DNA of 64,000 bases from Vibrio ziniensis (GCF_011064285.1 NZ_CP049331.1:2666001-2730000); one strand, 5' to 3'. Shown: positions 16,682 through 25,437, counted from the first letter of the stretch. Program-made: numbers and translations. The notes: generated from the sequence alone by a model not told the origin.

Positions 16682-18535
16682 TCAGCCAAGAAATGCCGAT
16701 GTAGCTGCATCAGATTCAGCTTGCGTCATCTCATGCCATTTAGAGGCTGAGTCAAATTTGCTTGTTACGCGCTCATATTCTTCCATCAACTGATCCATCT
16801 CGCTTTCATTCAGCGGGTCAAAATCATCGTCCATGTCGGCAGGGTCGAGTTCTGGGAGTTCTTCAACAACGCGGTTAACTTCTATCAGAGCTGATTCTGG
16901 ATACGTCAGCGGCTCAGAGAACGATGGTTCGTGAGGGATTATGTCTTCGACATTCTGAGCATTCTCGATCGCACGAAGAGTTAGCTTACGCCCGTTAGTG
17001 CCTCGTGTACCACCAGATATAACTTCAACACCATGTTTTTCTAATTGCTCTTTCATACGGTTAAGCTTGGTACTTAAAGCTGACGCATTCTGAGGCCAGT
17101 TGCTTGGTAGACGGCGCATTTCTGACATGATGGCACTATGTAGCATTTTATGAACCTGCGTTGGGCCACCAGTAAAAAGTTTCTCCTGATGAACGATAGT
17201 TATAATGCTCGCCAACAACTCATCATGTTCTAAAGCCTGCATATTCAGGGCTTCTTCCTGCGCTTTGTTTACACCCTGCTGGACTGATTGATCGGTAATA
17301 CCCAGTACAGTTTCGAAGGCTGCTAGAAATGTATTGAAGTCGCCACCTCGGAACTTGGCAATAGATGAAACATCGTCCAACATTGCCATAGCTTTTGCGG
17401 TCATACTGAGCAACCACGACTGGGCATACGGGAGGATTGCACTTAGCTTTTGGTATATCTCTGTGTCACTGGCGTAGGTAATTCGTGGTTTACCCGCTTT
17501 GATGAATATTGAACGAGTGCATAAATCGTATTGTTTAGGGAACTTAATCGCCGTTAATATCATTGGTTGGTGGAGGAGCGTTTCGACCAAATCTACATTC
17601 GTATAGAGTTTACGACCATCAACGGTGCCACCCGTTGCCACGCTACACATACCATTGGCTAACTCGTCACTAATGCGACCACAATTATCGAAACACAACA
17701 TGTAGTTGTGCGAAGCGGTAGCAATAAGATCACGAATATCTTTAGGCTGAGTCTTCACTTTCGTTCCATTTAGTCCCAGTAGCATAGCGACTAAGCGGGC
17801 GACTGTCGTTTTACCAGAGCCAGCATTCCCATGAAGGTAAAGAATCGGATAAGTAAGTCCGTCCGCTCTCGGGTGACTTAATATAAAACCTGCGTACGCC
17901 ATGATGGCTACAAACTGACCATAGCTTAGATTGCTGAAGAGTTCTTGAAGTTTAGACGGTATATCTTGTTGCTCCCAGCCGGATACATATTGGAGGTGTC
18001 CATTATTTGGGGCGTAACGGAAGGTGATATCTGTTTCTTTATCGCTAAGCAGAACTTCACCACCAGCTAGAACCAATCCTCGACCGTCGCTACTACGAGC
18101 ATCGAGCGCAACACCTTTACTTTTGTTGTCAACGTCGATGTAAGCATTGAAGATGTTCACATCTGCATCGGCCCCCTCCAAAACCGCGTCTAGGCTGACA
18201 GTTTCCAGAGCTTTCTCTACACTTTTTACCGTTAAGCCTTTTACGCCAGCAGCGCGCGCAGCTTTAGCCACAACCGCCTGACTAATTTGACCGTTTAGAG
18301 ACGTGCTGTAATTTGTTGTACCACCATCCACGACAAGAACTGGCGTAGAATTGTCGAGCGCAACCGCAGCATTGGGAAGGTTTTGCATAGCTTGTGCAAG
18401 GCTATCACCGAGCTTACCTTCGTTCTCTTTTAATGCTTGTGTCAACATCACCTTAAGGTGACTCTCCACTCGTTGAAAAGGTGTTTTCGGTCCAGTTTTG
18501 TTTTTACTGCTTTTAGTTCGAATACTTAATGCCAT
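16682..18535 (-). CDS. P-loop ATPase, DUF927-like putative replicative helicase
   Basis: A 617-residue protein. Walker A HGNAGSGKTT at residues 235-244 is followed by a Walker B-like strand YMLCFDN at 278-284 and a sensor-like LTAIKFPKQYDLCTRS. The order and the segment with VSGWEQQ and TYPILYLHGNAG resemble DUF927 ATPases of phages and plasmids. The N-terminal 200 residues are probably a separate domain; no primase motif is clear. AGGAG precedes the ATG. It follows the polymerase gene by 25 bp, so a replication role (helicase or loader) is likely. Confidence 0.75.
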   Translation of the reverse strand: MALSIRTKSSKNKTGPKTPFQRVESHLKVMLTQALKENEGKLGDSLAQAMQNLPNAAVALDNSTPVLVVDGGTTNYSTSLNGQISQAVVAKAARAAGVKGLTVKSVEKALETVSLDAVLEGADADVNIFNAYIDVDNKSKGVALDARSSDGRGLVLAGGEVLLSDKETDITFRYAPNNGHLQYVSGWEQQDIPSKLQELFSNLSYGQFVAIMAYAGFILSHPRADGLTYPILYLHGNAGSGKTTVARLVAMLLGLNGTKVKTQPKDIRDLIATASHNYMLCFDNCGRISDELANGMCSVATGGTVDGRKLYTNVDLVETLLHQPMILTAIKFPKQYDLCTRSIFIKAGKPRITYASDTEIYQKLSAILPYAQSWLLSMTAKAMAMLDDVSSIAKFRGGDFNTFLAAFETVLGITDQSVQQGVNKAQEEALNMQALEHDELLASIITIVHQEKLFTGGPTQVHKMLHSAIMSEMRRLPSNWPQNASALSTKLNRMKEQLEKHGVEVISGGTRGTNGRKLTLRAIENAQNVEDIIPHEPSFSEPLTYPESALIEVNRVVEELPELDPADMDDDFDPLNESEMDQLMEEYERVTSKFDSASKWHEMTQAESDAATSAFLG

Positions 18536-18560
18536 GATTTATCTCCTGTTTATTTGTTAG

Positions 18561-19886
18561 TTAGTGATTATTAATTACGTGATATTCACAATCACACCGC
18601 AGGCGGTAGCCTTCTCCTAGCACTTCCTCAGACACATCCGCCATCGCCTTTTCTGCTAAGGCATATGTCTCTGAATCAGTTGCATGGGTCTGGACGCCGA
18701 TACAGTCATGAATTGCAAAAATGAGTGGAATATTGAGTTGCTCTAGCTTGATGCAGAGCTTTCGCAGCATGTAGCTACACACTGCCTGGACATAGAAATT
18801 GCGAAGTGTAGAAGTTTTCGTGTCGGTGTCGACGGCTCGTCGAAAACCGAACACCTCCGCATAACCTTGCTTTCTTGCTTCTTGAACTTTCTGGTCGAGA
18901 TACGCATTCTCCCGAGGGAAAATGACTCGCAGTTCCCTATCCCAAATCGCCGCCACTGTCGGGCTAACACGATACTTTTTCCGAATGCCGCTCGGCGTAA
19001 TACCATAGAGATGAGCAATACACAGACGCTTGAAGCTTGCCCGATCTAGTTCTGCGAATGCCGCAGATCTTGATTGCAGCTCTAGGTACAGATCTCCCTT
19101 CAGGTATGCAGCCCAGAGCTCATGGTCGCCAGTTAATGCAGCTAGTGATGCGGGTTCTTGAGATGAGTAATCGAGCACAAATATCTGGTCGCCCTTTTTG
19201 GGGTGAAGCAGATGATTGCGTATAGTTTTTGATAGGTAGTTGAATGATGATCCCTTAGGTGCTTCTCTACCTGTCGAAGATCCGAACGGGTTAGGCCATT
19301 CGTGGTGTTTACCCCGGAAATCAACTTGCAGGCGTAATATATTTTTGTATCTCGTATACATCATCGAAAAGTACATTCGCTGGGCGAGCTCTACTTTTAC
19401 GTCTTTCAGTTTGCTCCGCTCTGTTACCAATGTCCCATCTGGATTTCTCGGCCAGAGTGTGAGTTCCGGCCCAGAAAGAAAGAACGCTGGATCACCTATT
19501 ACCTGAATTCGATTCTCATCGTCGATGCTAATGAGCCCCATACCGATTAGGTGCTGAAGATTTGCTTCACCTGTTTCTAGGCTTCGCTGGTACTTCATCA
19601 ATCTACCGAGATGGATAGGTATGCCTCTCTGGTAACGTCGAACGCAACTTCTTATATACGCATTGTCTTCATCACCATTCAGCACGTCCGAATCTTTAAT
19701 CAATTCATCCAGTTTTCTAATAAGAAAATCTGGCGGTGGCTCACAGGTCTTATATTGGCTTAGGTATTCATCCAGACGCTTAGCTTTCGCTTTGTTCCTC
19801 AATGGGTTGCACGCCAATATATGTTTTGCTTTTGCTAGAACTGTTCCGGAACGAAACAGTTCTATTGCTCTGATTTCGTTTAGCAC
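18561..19886 (-). CDS. Compact family A DNA polymerase
   Basis: A 441-residue polymerase without a visible exonuclease domain. Family A motifs: SSTGREAP at 203-210; motif A VLDYSSQEPASLAAL with Asp239; motif B RASFKRLCIAHLYG with Arg282, Lys286 and Tyr294; motif C AIHDCIGV with His393 and Asp394. Two departures: Cys395 replaces the usual Glu of HDE, and Ile290 stands where Pol I has Phe762. The start is a GTG with GAGGA 5 bp upstream. It leads the operon with the ATPase and probably copies the element in its circular state. Confidence 0.9.
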   Translation of the reverse strand: MLNEIRAIELFRSGTVLAKAKHILACNPLRNKAKAKRLDEYLSQYKTCEPPPDFLIRKLDELIKDSDVLNGDEDNAYIRSCVRRYQRGIPIHLGRLMKYQRSLETGEANLQHLIGMGLISIDDENRIQVIGDPAFFLSGPELTLWPRNPDGTLVTERSKLKDVKVELAQRMYFSMMYTRYKNILRLQVDFRGKHHEWPNPFGSSTGREAPKGSSFNYLSKTIRNHLLHPKKGDQIFVLDYSSQEPASLAALTGDHELWAAYLKGDLYLELQSRSAAFAELDRASFKRLCIAHLYGITPSGIRKKYRVSPTVAAIWDRELRVIFPRENAYLDQKVQEARKQGYAEVFGFRRAVDTDTKTSTLRNFYVQAVCSYMLRKLCIKLEQLNIPLIFAIHDCIGVQTHATDSETYALAEKAMADVSEEVLGEGYRLRCDCEYHVINNH

Positions 19887-19975
19887 AGAGTCCTCACTTA
19901 TCTAAAGTTCAACACTATTTCCTCTCACTTTTGAGTTATCCAAATTTTTAAAGAACATACGACACTTTTCAAAAA

Positions 19976-19993
19976 GTATCTTAAAAAGATATC
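19976..19993. promoter_or_regulatory. Candidate operator between polymerase and XRE genes
   Basis: TATCTT-AAA-AAGATA forms an exact inverted repeat (19977-19991). TATCTT recurs at 20038-20043. The site lies in the 246-bp divergent region between the polymerase operon and the XRE regulator gene, where a repressor controlling both would bind. Binding is inferred. Confidence 0.5.
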
Positions 19994-20132
19994 GTGATAA
20001 AAAGATTACAGAGCACCTCCGGATGTGTCAACAAAAATATCTTTAAATTTGATTTTTCTAAATAGAGAGTTAAAATAAGAAAACAAAACAGGCCGGTTAA
20101 CGCCTGACGGCAGGACTAAAATGGAGGGTGGA

Positions 20133-20705
20133 ATGAATACCTTGAAGCTAGGAAACCACACAAGCATATCTACTGTGATCGCAGAATTTGTTAAGAAACT
20201 TAGGTTATTTGGGGCTGATTATGTCCGATCAGGTTCCGATGTTAGTAAAGCTGACCCATCTCCAGAAAATCAGGAAAAAGTGGCCAAGGCTCTAAAAATC
20301 ACCAAGGCCGCCTACTCAAAAATCGAAAATGGTGATGTCGCAATCTCCATTTACCACCTTAGCCAACTCTGCACGGGCTATGGCATATCTCTCGGCGAAC
20401 TAATGTCCTGCGTCGATAAAAGAGTCGAACAGTTAGAAAGCAAGGGCGTTAACGTTATCAACGCGAAATTAGAACTCCGTCTCGATTGCTTAAGATGGGA
20501 CGCTAAGGTTAATGAGAAAGCGGAAGCAAACCTGAACAAAGCCAAAAAAGAGTTGAAGAGAACATATACCTTGTACTCAACCGAACAACGCGAATCTCTA
20601 TGGCAAGAATGTCGCGAGAAAGCCTTAGCCGAACTAGAAAAAAAGTATGATTTAAGTGAAGCAATATCTGCTCAGCGGCAATTTCAGGAGACAACGGGTA
20701 ATTAG
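20133..20705 (+). CDS. XRE-family transcriptional regulator
   Basis: I choose the ATG at 20133 (MNTLKLGNH) because GGAGGG lies just before it; an in-frame ATG at 20121 precedes that site. About 190 residues: a helix-turn-helix around VAKALKITKAAYSKIENGDVAI (recognition part AAYSKIENGD) and a C-terminal charged, helical region (NEKAEANLNKAKKELKRTY) likely to form a coiled coil. It is divergent from the polymerase operon and probably controls replication of the element. Confidence 0.85.
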   Translation: MNTLKLGNHTSISTVIAEFVKKLRLFGADYVRSGSDVSKADPSPENQEKVAKALKITKAAYSKIENGDVAISIYHLSQLCTGYGISLGELMSCVDKRVEQLESKGVNVINAKLELRLDCLRWDAKVNEKAEANLNKAKKELKRTYTLYSTEQRESLWQECREKALAELEKKYDLSEAISAQRQFQETTGN

Positions 20706-20805
20706 TGGTGAGTTGACCGTTGTATATGGGGAGCTTCCTCTGTCGTCGCTGTCGAGTTTCCACCCCCCAAAAAAACAGAGGGTACTCCCCCTGCTCTTCT
20801 GACGC

Positions 20806-20988
20806 TCAGTCATCCATCACCTCATCGGCAACGAATCCCACAACAAAGCCAGCAATACCGCCAACGAGAGCGCCGTATGGTCCGTATCGAGCACCAATAA
20901 CAGCCCCAATTTTGGCCGCTTTGAGTCCGGTATCCTTGTTCAATGTCGCTTCTGTATCGCTGGTGAATGTTCTCGTTTTCCTGAACAT
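20806..20988 (-). CDS. Small glycine-zipper membrane protein
   Basis: A 60-residue protein with a good ribosome site (AAGGAAATTAACG before ATG). Residues 27-55 hold small-residue repeats (GAVIGARYGPYGALVGG and GFVVGFVADE), a glycine-zipper pattern that packs helices in membranes. Unknown role; such peptides can be pore-forming or scaffold proteins. Confidence 0.6.
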   Translation of the reverse strand: MFRKTRTFTSDTEATLNKDTGLKAAKIGAVIGARYGPYGALVGGIAGFVVGFVADEVMDD

Positions 20989-21131
20989 CGTTAATTTCCT
21001 TCTAATATGAGAAAGGGCGATACCACTGCTGATATCGCCCTTGTTGATGTTGCATTGCTCTGTTCTAACCGAGAGTCCCCACTTTCAAATCAGAAGCTAG
21101 AGCAATACAACAAACCTGTTTTTCGAAATGA

Positions 21132-21377
21132 TTACTTATCGGTCTTGGGCTGGCATTTCGCTGCATCCATGACTTTGCCATTCATGGTTCCACAGGCATC
21201 GGCATACCACTCAATGCGAGGGCCAGACTGAGAGTAAACTTGTTTACCTGCTTTCCCATTCCAGGATTGTTCTATCTTCGAAATGTCAGTTGGATTACCG
21301 CCGAACGTGCCGCCAGCGAATGATGATGTGGTAGCGAATAGACACGTTAGACCTAATAGGATGATTGATTTTTTCAT
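21132..21377 (-). CDS. Small secreted protein, unknown
   Basis: An 81-residue protein with a clear signal peptide (MKKSIILLGLTCLFATTSSFA, cleaved about residue 21-22) and AAGGAAA upstream. The mature part is about 60 residues with two Cys (ACGTMNGK and AAKCQPK), which could form a disulfide in the periplasm. Family not recognised. Confidence 0.7.
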   Translation of the reverse strand: MKKSIILLGLTCLFATTSSFAGGTFGGNPTDISKIEQSWNGKAGKQVYSQSGPRIEWYADACGTMNGKVMDAAKCQPKTDK

Positions 21378-21610
21378 TGTGTTGTTTCCTTGAATAATGA
21401 CGATACTCAGCGTAGGAGCACGGTTGTTGATTAGTATGATGATTAGGACTGACAGGTTGTGTCAGTCAGGTAAATGATGTTGAGGAAGAAAGGCAGGGCT
21501 TAGGTTTCTTGGGCGATGAAACCTATAACAAAATCGGTCACTTATTCTTGGCGACCACGAAATAATGAGGGCTGACACCACCTGTCAGTGAGTCACTACA
21601 TTATTGAGTC

Positions 21611-22483
21611 ATGAATAAGAGCGAGAAGTTAGCCTACCGATTGAGTCAGATTCTTTCCCGGTTATATGCGGGAGAGAAGTTGAGCCTTATCGACTTAGAG
21701 CAGGAATTCGGAGTGCATGAGAGAACGGTACTTCGAGACTTCAATCGCTTGGCGTTTTTGCCTATCGAAAGAGAAGAGGGTTATTACTACCTGAAGCAAT
21801 TAGATCATCGTAACCCTAAAGCTCATAAAGCTCTTCATGCCCTATCGAACATGGGTATTGATAAGCTGTTTCCAGATAGGAAAACCATGACTCAGGCGCT
21901 GAATCATAAGACACAATCCATACTGTTCCGTCATATTCCTATCGAGGATTCAGCTCGCTTTCGGGATACCTTAATTTTGATTGCGGATGCGATTCATCAA
22001 CGAAATACGCTGACTCTGACTTTTCATAATCGGCGTTATCATCAGATAGAGCCTTACCAACTCATTAACGAGCGGGGTTACTGGTATCTGATTGCTGCGC
22101 AGAGAACACAGCCGCATTCGTTTCGAGTAGCCGAGATTGCTGAGATAATCCGGCACGATGATATTTATACTCCCTCACCTATCCTCTCCGAGAAGCTAAC
22201 CAGAGAAGAGCTACATTGGCAGGCTCACGGTGTTATAGAAGTCATAGCTCAGATTGATTCGGGTCGTATTCGCGATTATCAGGAAACCGAACATCACCTG
22301 ACTATCCGAACCCTGAAAGAACTGGGCTATGGTTCAACGCTTATCAGCATTCAGACCTCGAACATACATTCCCTGATGCCAGTCCTAAAATCCTGGATAC
22401 CGAGTATCGATATCATTTCTCCATTGTGGGTAAAACAGGCGCTGATGAGAGAAGTCGAAGCCTATCTCTCGACCTGTTCGTGA
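21611..22483 (+). CDS. WYL-domain transcriptional regulator
   Basis: A 290-residue protein. Residues 1-60 form a DeoR/HTH_11-type winged helix (LSLIDLEQEFGVHERTVLRD). The middle has the WYL signature region: LTLTFHNRRYHQIEPYQLINERGYWYLIA (key residues Arg of NRRY, Tyr of EPYQL, WYL variant YWYLIA). WYL domains bind nucleic acid or nucleotide ligands and are frequent in regulators of defence and mobile genes. It converges with the next gene. Confidence 0.85.
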   Translation: MNKSEKLAYRLSQILSRLYAGEKLSLIDLEQEFGVHERTVLRDFNRLAFLPIEREEGYYYLKQLDHRNPKAHKALHALSNMGIDKLFPDRKTMTQALNHKTQSILFRHIPIEDSARFRDTLILIADAIHQRNTLTLTFHNRRYHQIEPYQLINERGYWYLIAAQRTQPHSFRVAEIAEIIRHDDIYTPSPILSEKLTREELHWQAHGVIEVIAQIDSGRIRDYQETEHHLTIRTLKELGYGSTLISIQTSNIHSLMPVLKSWIPSIDIISPLWVKQALMREVEAYLSTCS

Positions 22484-22507
22484 GACTGACTTAATGAGCA
22501 GTATCGG

Positions 22508-22529
22508 CGTCGTCATTTCGTCGACGACG
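22508..22529. repeat. CGTCGTC inverted repeat between convergent genes
   Basis: CGTCGTC and GACGACG are paired around 8 bp between the WYL gene and the 154-residue gene. It may be a stem at the end of both transcripts, but it has no clear T-run. It is one of several CGTCG/CGACG-rich blocks in the element. Confidence 0.5.
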
Positions 22530-22541
22530 TCGAGAAACCCA

Positions 22542-23006
22542 TCATGACTTCTGTACGAGCGCTAATAGGTCAGCTTTTTGCTCATCGTAATCTTTCGATT
22601 TGATGTGCAGATAAATAGACGACTCTGCTTTTGTTGCCAGATTAAGGCCCCGAGCAATTGCAGCACAGAATCCTTGATTGTTGGCTGAACCGGAAGAATA
22701 GAGAGATTTATACACCTGACTTTTCCATGGTTTGTCACCCTGTGATTCGATAAGGTCTAGCAGCCTATTGAGCAGAATCCACTGTTTTGAATGCAATCCT
22801 GCCCCGCCACTTTGTCCGGCAATTCGAAAGTAGAGTTGGTCATCTTCGCTGTTTTGAGCAATCTCGTAGAGCACCGTTCCTTGGGACTTTGCTCCTAGTT
22901 TTGGTGCTTCACCTGTTTTGAGAATGGTAGAGAATGGATTGTCTACTGATGTGGTTTTAGATGTGTCTGCCTCTGCATTCTTCCTGCTGGTTTTGGCTTG
23001 GTTCAT
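22542..23006 (-). CDS. Hypothetical protein at right end of element
   Basis: A 154-residue soluble protein with AAGGAG before the ATG. The N-terminal 35 residues are polar and likely disordered. A folded region follows (FRIAGQSGGAGLHSKQWILL, then IARGLNLATKAESSIYLHIKS). I do not recognise it. It is the last gene before IR2 and the right att site. Confidence 0.65.
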   Translation of the reverse strand: MNQAKTSRKNAEADTSKTTSVDNPFSTILKTGEAPKLGAKSQGTVLYEIAQNSEDDQLYFRIAGQSGGAGLHSKQWILLNRLLDLIESQGDKPWKSQVYKSLYSSGSANNQGFCAAIARGLNLATKAESSIYLHIKSKDYDEQKADLLALVQKS

Positions 23007-23157
23007 AGAAACTCCTTTATATGTCGAACTGGAAAGAAGAATACCCTTACCGGACGAAACCAGTGAAAGTTATTCTAATTCAATAATATAAATTCATTTC
23101 TCAGCTTGATACGCCTAGGGGGGGGTTCCTGTCTTTTCCGGTACTGTTCCTGTCTTT

Positions 23158-23341
23158 CCAACACAGTTTTCTACATTTCCTCGACGGTGGCGGCGGTGAT
23201 ATAGGTTCAGTAGATTTCCCGTCGGCGACGTCAGTAAAATCATGCGGGTAATCAGGTGATGTGATTTTGCTGGTGGATATGGGCGTGATTCGGGGCAGGG
23301 TTTCTATGTTGATTGTGCGGGGAGGTTGCTGCTGGCCTTCG
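23158..23341 (-). repeat. 184-bp inverted repeat IR2, right-end copy
   Basis: Reverse complement of 15760-15943, ending exactly at the attR core. It diverges abruptly at 23158, where short GACAGGAA-like repeats follow (23105-23157). Confidence 0.9.
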
Positions 23342-23483
23342 CTCATAATCGATTGGTCCCCAGTTCAAGTCTGGGAGGGGCCACCAAATCTCGATAAGGC
23401 GTATGAAGAAATTCATGCGCCTTTATCTTTTCTGGTCCGGTCTATATCCGGTCTGCAATTACTTCCGGTAAGCTCTGGTCCAT
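23342..23483 (+). repeat. attR: direct repeat of tRNA 3' half plus downstream 97 bp
   Basis: Matches 9822-9963 over 142 bp with four mismatches, all after position 23453. It holds the core (23342-23348), the 45-nt tRNA 3' half, the terminator hairpin and one 20-bp arm-like site (23434-23453). The homology continues well beyond the tRNA, further than a normal att core. Confidence 0.9.
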
Positions 23484-23598
23484 TAGCACCGATAGATGTT
23501 TACAGTATCTTGTTACATCCACAGTTTTGTATCATCGAACCAACAGCGATGGGTGGCTAATCAAGTGGTTTCTTTTTACAGAGATACCTACAAACAGC

Positions 23599-24942
23599 TT
23601 ACTCGCTGAACTTAACAACATTTCGACCAGAGTTTTTTGCTACATATAATGCTTTATCCGCATCAGCTAACAGCTCATCAATAGAACTCTGATCACTCAA
23701 CGTTACAACACCTACACTTACTGTTAAGTTAATAACAACGTCATCAATGAGTAGTGGCGTTTCACTAAGTGACACTCTCAACTTGTTGGCTAACTGCAAT
23801 GCCTTATCAAGCCTCACACCTGGCAAAATTAAGCCAAATTCTTCGCCACCCAAGCGTCCAAATATGTCTGTGTCTCTAAAGAAATTTTTGCAAAGGTTAG
23901 TGAAATGCTTAAGAGCCTCATCACCTACAGCATGGCCGTAAGAATCATTGATAGCCTTAAAATAATCTAAATCAAAAGTTAGCAGCGATAACGGTGTCTG
24001 CTTACGTGTGTGTAGCTGAAGTTCTCTTTTTCCTAAAGCAATAAAGTGACGACGATTAGAAACAGACGTTAGTGAATCCGTCGTCGCAGCGACGAATAGC
24101 TCCTCTTGATACAAATCTCTATCACGAAAATCTTTAGACAATAAGAGACGAGCAAGAACCACGGTAACAGACATAAAAGCAAATAATATGGCGAGCGCGT
24201 AAGGGAACACTTCGTCAGATAATTTCTGAGCATTCCAATAAACGTGTGTCAGTACCGATTCAGGACTGGCTCCACTTAAAACCATAGTGTCATTGTGCTG
24301 ACTGCCTTTTGATATGCTTAGGCTCGGTAGCTTATACTTTTGAGATAACATGGTTAAATATTGAGAATTCAACTCTTTAGCTAACACAAGAAAAGAGCTA
24401 TCGACGATATTACCGGTTGATTCATCGCGGAAAGGCTCTGCTGACACAAGAAAATAGCGCCCATTAAACTCAGAAAAAAAAGCACTACGTGTTATGAGTA
24501 ATTTTTTATTTTTGCTCCTCATTACTCTTTCAAGTATTGAAGAAGACAGCAGTAACTGGGGATCGAAATTATTGGGCTCACCATCGGAACGAGCGATAAT
24601 TTCCACTTCTTCAGCTTTCTTTATAAGCGCGATATAGCTCAAATGATAATGCTCTATCATGTAATCTTGGTATGTGGACTGAAACCAATCTTTATCAGGT
24701 TTAGCAATACTTCGCTCATATCCTTCATCCCAATACGAGTATTCAATATTGAGGTTATAAAGATTCTCCTTTTCCAAAGTAAAAGCGATATCCACGCGTC
24801 TATGGACGTCTTGAATAGTTTTATCATCTAGGACATGAAGGAAGTACATTATTAGTGCTGTAATAAGCATCATTACAGTAATGATTAACCACGTAACTGC
24901 GGATATCACCGAATTTGCAGAAAAATATCTTTTATTGAGCAT
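23599..24942 (-). CDS. Membrane diguanylate cyclase, CHASE4-like sensor
   Basis: A 447-residue protein. A membrane helix (about 12-36) is followed by a periplasmic domain with YSYWDEGYE, typical of CHASE4, and a second helix near 243-262. The C-terminal GGDEF domain carries GGEEF and the upstream RDTD inhibitory site five residues before it, so it should make c-di-GMP with product inhibition. First chromosomal gene right of the element. Confidence 0.92.
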   Translation of the reverse strand: MLNKRYFSANSVISAVTWLIITVMMLITALIMYFLHVLDDKTIQDVHRRVDIAFTLEKENLYNLNIEYSYWDEGYERSIAKPDKDWFQSTYQDYMIEHYHLSYIALIKKAEEVEIIARSDGEPNNFDPQLLLSSSILERVMRSKNKKLLITRSAFFSEFNGRYFLVSAEPFRDESTGNIVDSSFLVLAKELNSQYLTMLSQKYKLPSLSISKGSQHNDTMVLSGASPESVLTHVYWNAQKLSDEVFPYALAILFAFMSVTVVLARLLLSKDFRDRDLYQEELFVAATTDSLTSVSNRRHFIALGKRELQLHTRKQTPLSLLTFDLDYFKAINDSYGHAVGDEALKHFTNLCKNFFRDTDIFGRLGGEEFGLILPGVRLDKALQLANKLRVSLSETPLLIDDVVINLTVSVGVVTLSDQSSIDELLADADKALYVAKNSGRNVVKFSE

Positions 24943-25437
24943 TGATACACATACGTCTAGAGAACTTACTAAATCATAGACTAATTCTTGAGCCTCAATT
25001 AAAGATAATAATTTTCAATATGTTGAACGACTATCACTTTTTCAGTTATTAAAAACATTAATTTTCACAAGCACATAGTTAGCCTTTACCTATTTCTTTC
25101 TCCTTAAATGGCACTCGTTCGGTTACGGAGTCCACTCAATTCTCTACTGACAATTGCAACACAGCGATATTTATATTGCATACATATTCATTCAAAAATC
25201 TGATTAAGCACAGGAAAACAACTGACAGCAGCGTAAGAAAAACCAACAAAATACCTTGTTGAATAAACAATCTCTTCTCAATCACTCACTGAATGGTTTT
25301 TATACATTTTTTCCACACCTCCGCTTTTATATTTATTAAAAGTGGCGAAATACGCATTTAAATCAAAGTGTGAAAAGCTCATAAACACTACATTCAAGGC
25401 AACAATAATCCTAAAAACCAAACATAGAAGTACTGTT
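24943..25437. other. Gene-free divergent region
   Basis: About 495 bp between the divergent diguanylate cyclase and chemoreceptor genes. I see no convincing ORF, RNA or repeat; it should hold both promoters. Confidence 0.5.

Larger units (their letters stand above)
9822..23348. mobile_element. 13.5-kb integrated replicon-like element in tRNA-Ile2
   Basis: Bounded by direct copies of the tRNA anticodon loop CTCATAA (9822-9828 and 23342-23348), so the excised circle would be 13,520 bp. Contents: tyrosine integrase, Mrr-like nuclease, an unknown membrane/soluble pair, a polymerase-ATPase operon, XRE and WYL regulators and small proteins. No capsid, terminase, relaxase or T4SS gene is recognisable. 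A third, inverted core copy lies at 15753-15759. In the circle the two cores lie in inverted repeats of about 1,173 bp that separate a 3.9-kb and a 7.2-kb unique region. Confidence 0.9.

Noticed and set aside
9822..23348. Two islands inserted in tandem in the same tRNA
   Set aside because: Tandem insertions leave att sites in the same orientation; the internal one is inverted, and each half lacks either an integrase or replication genes.
9822..23348. Prophage or linear plasmid-prophage with telomeres
   Set aside because: No capsid, tail, terminase, lysis or protelomerase gene could be recognised.
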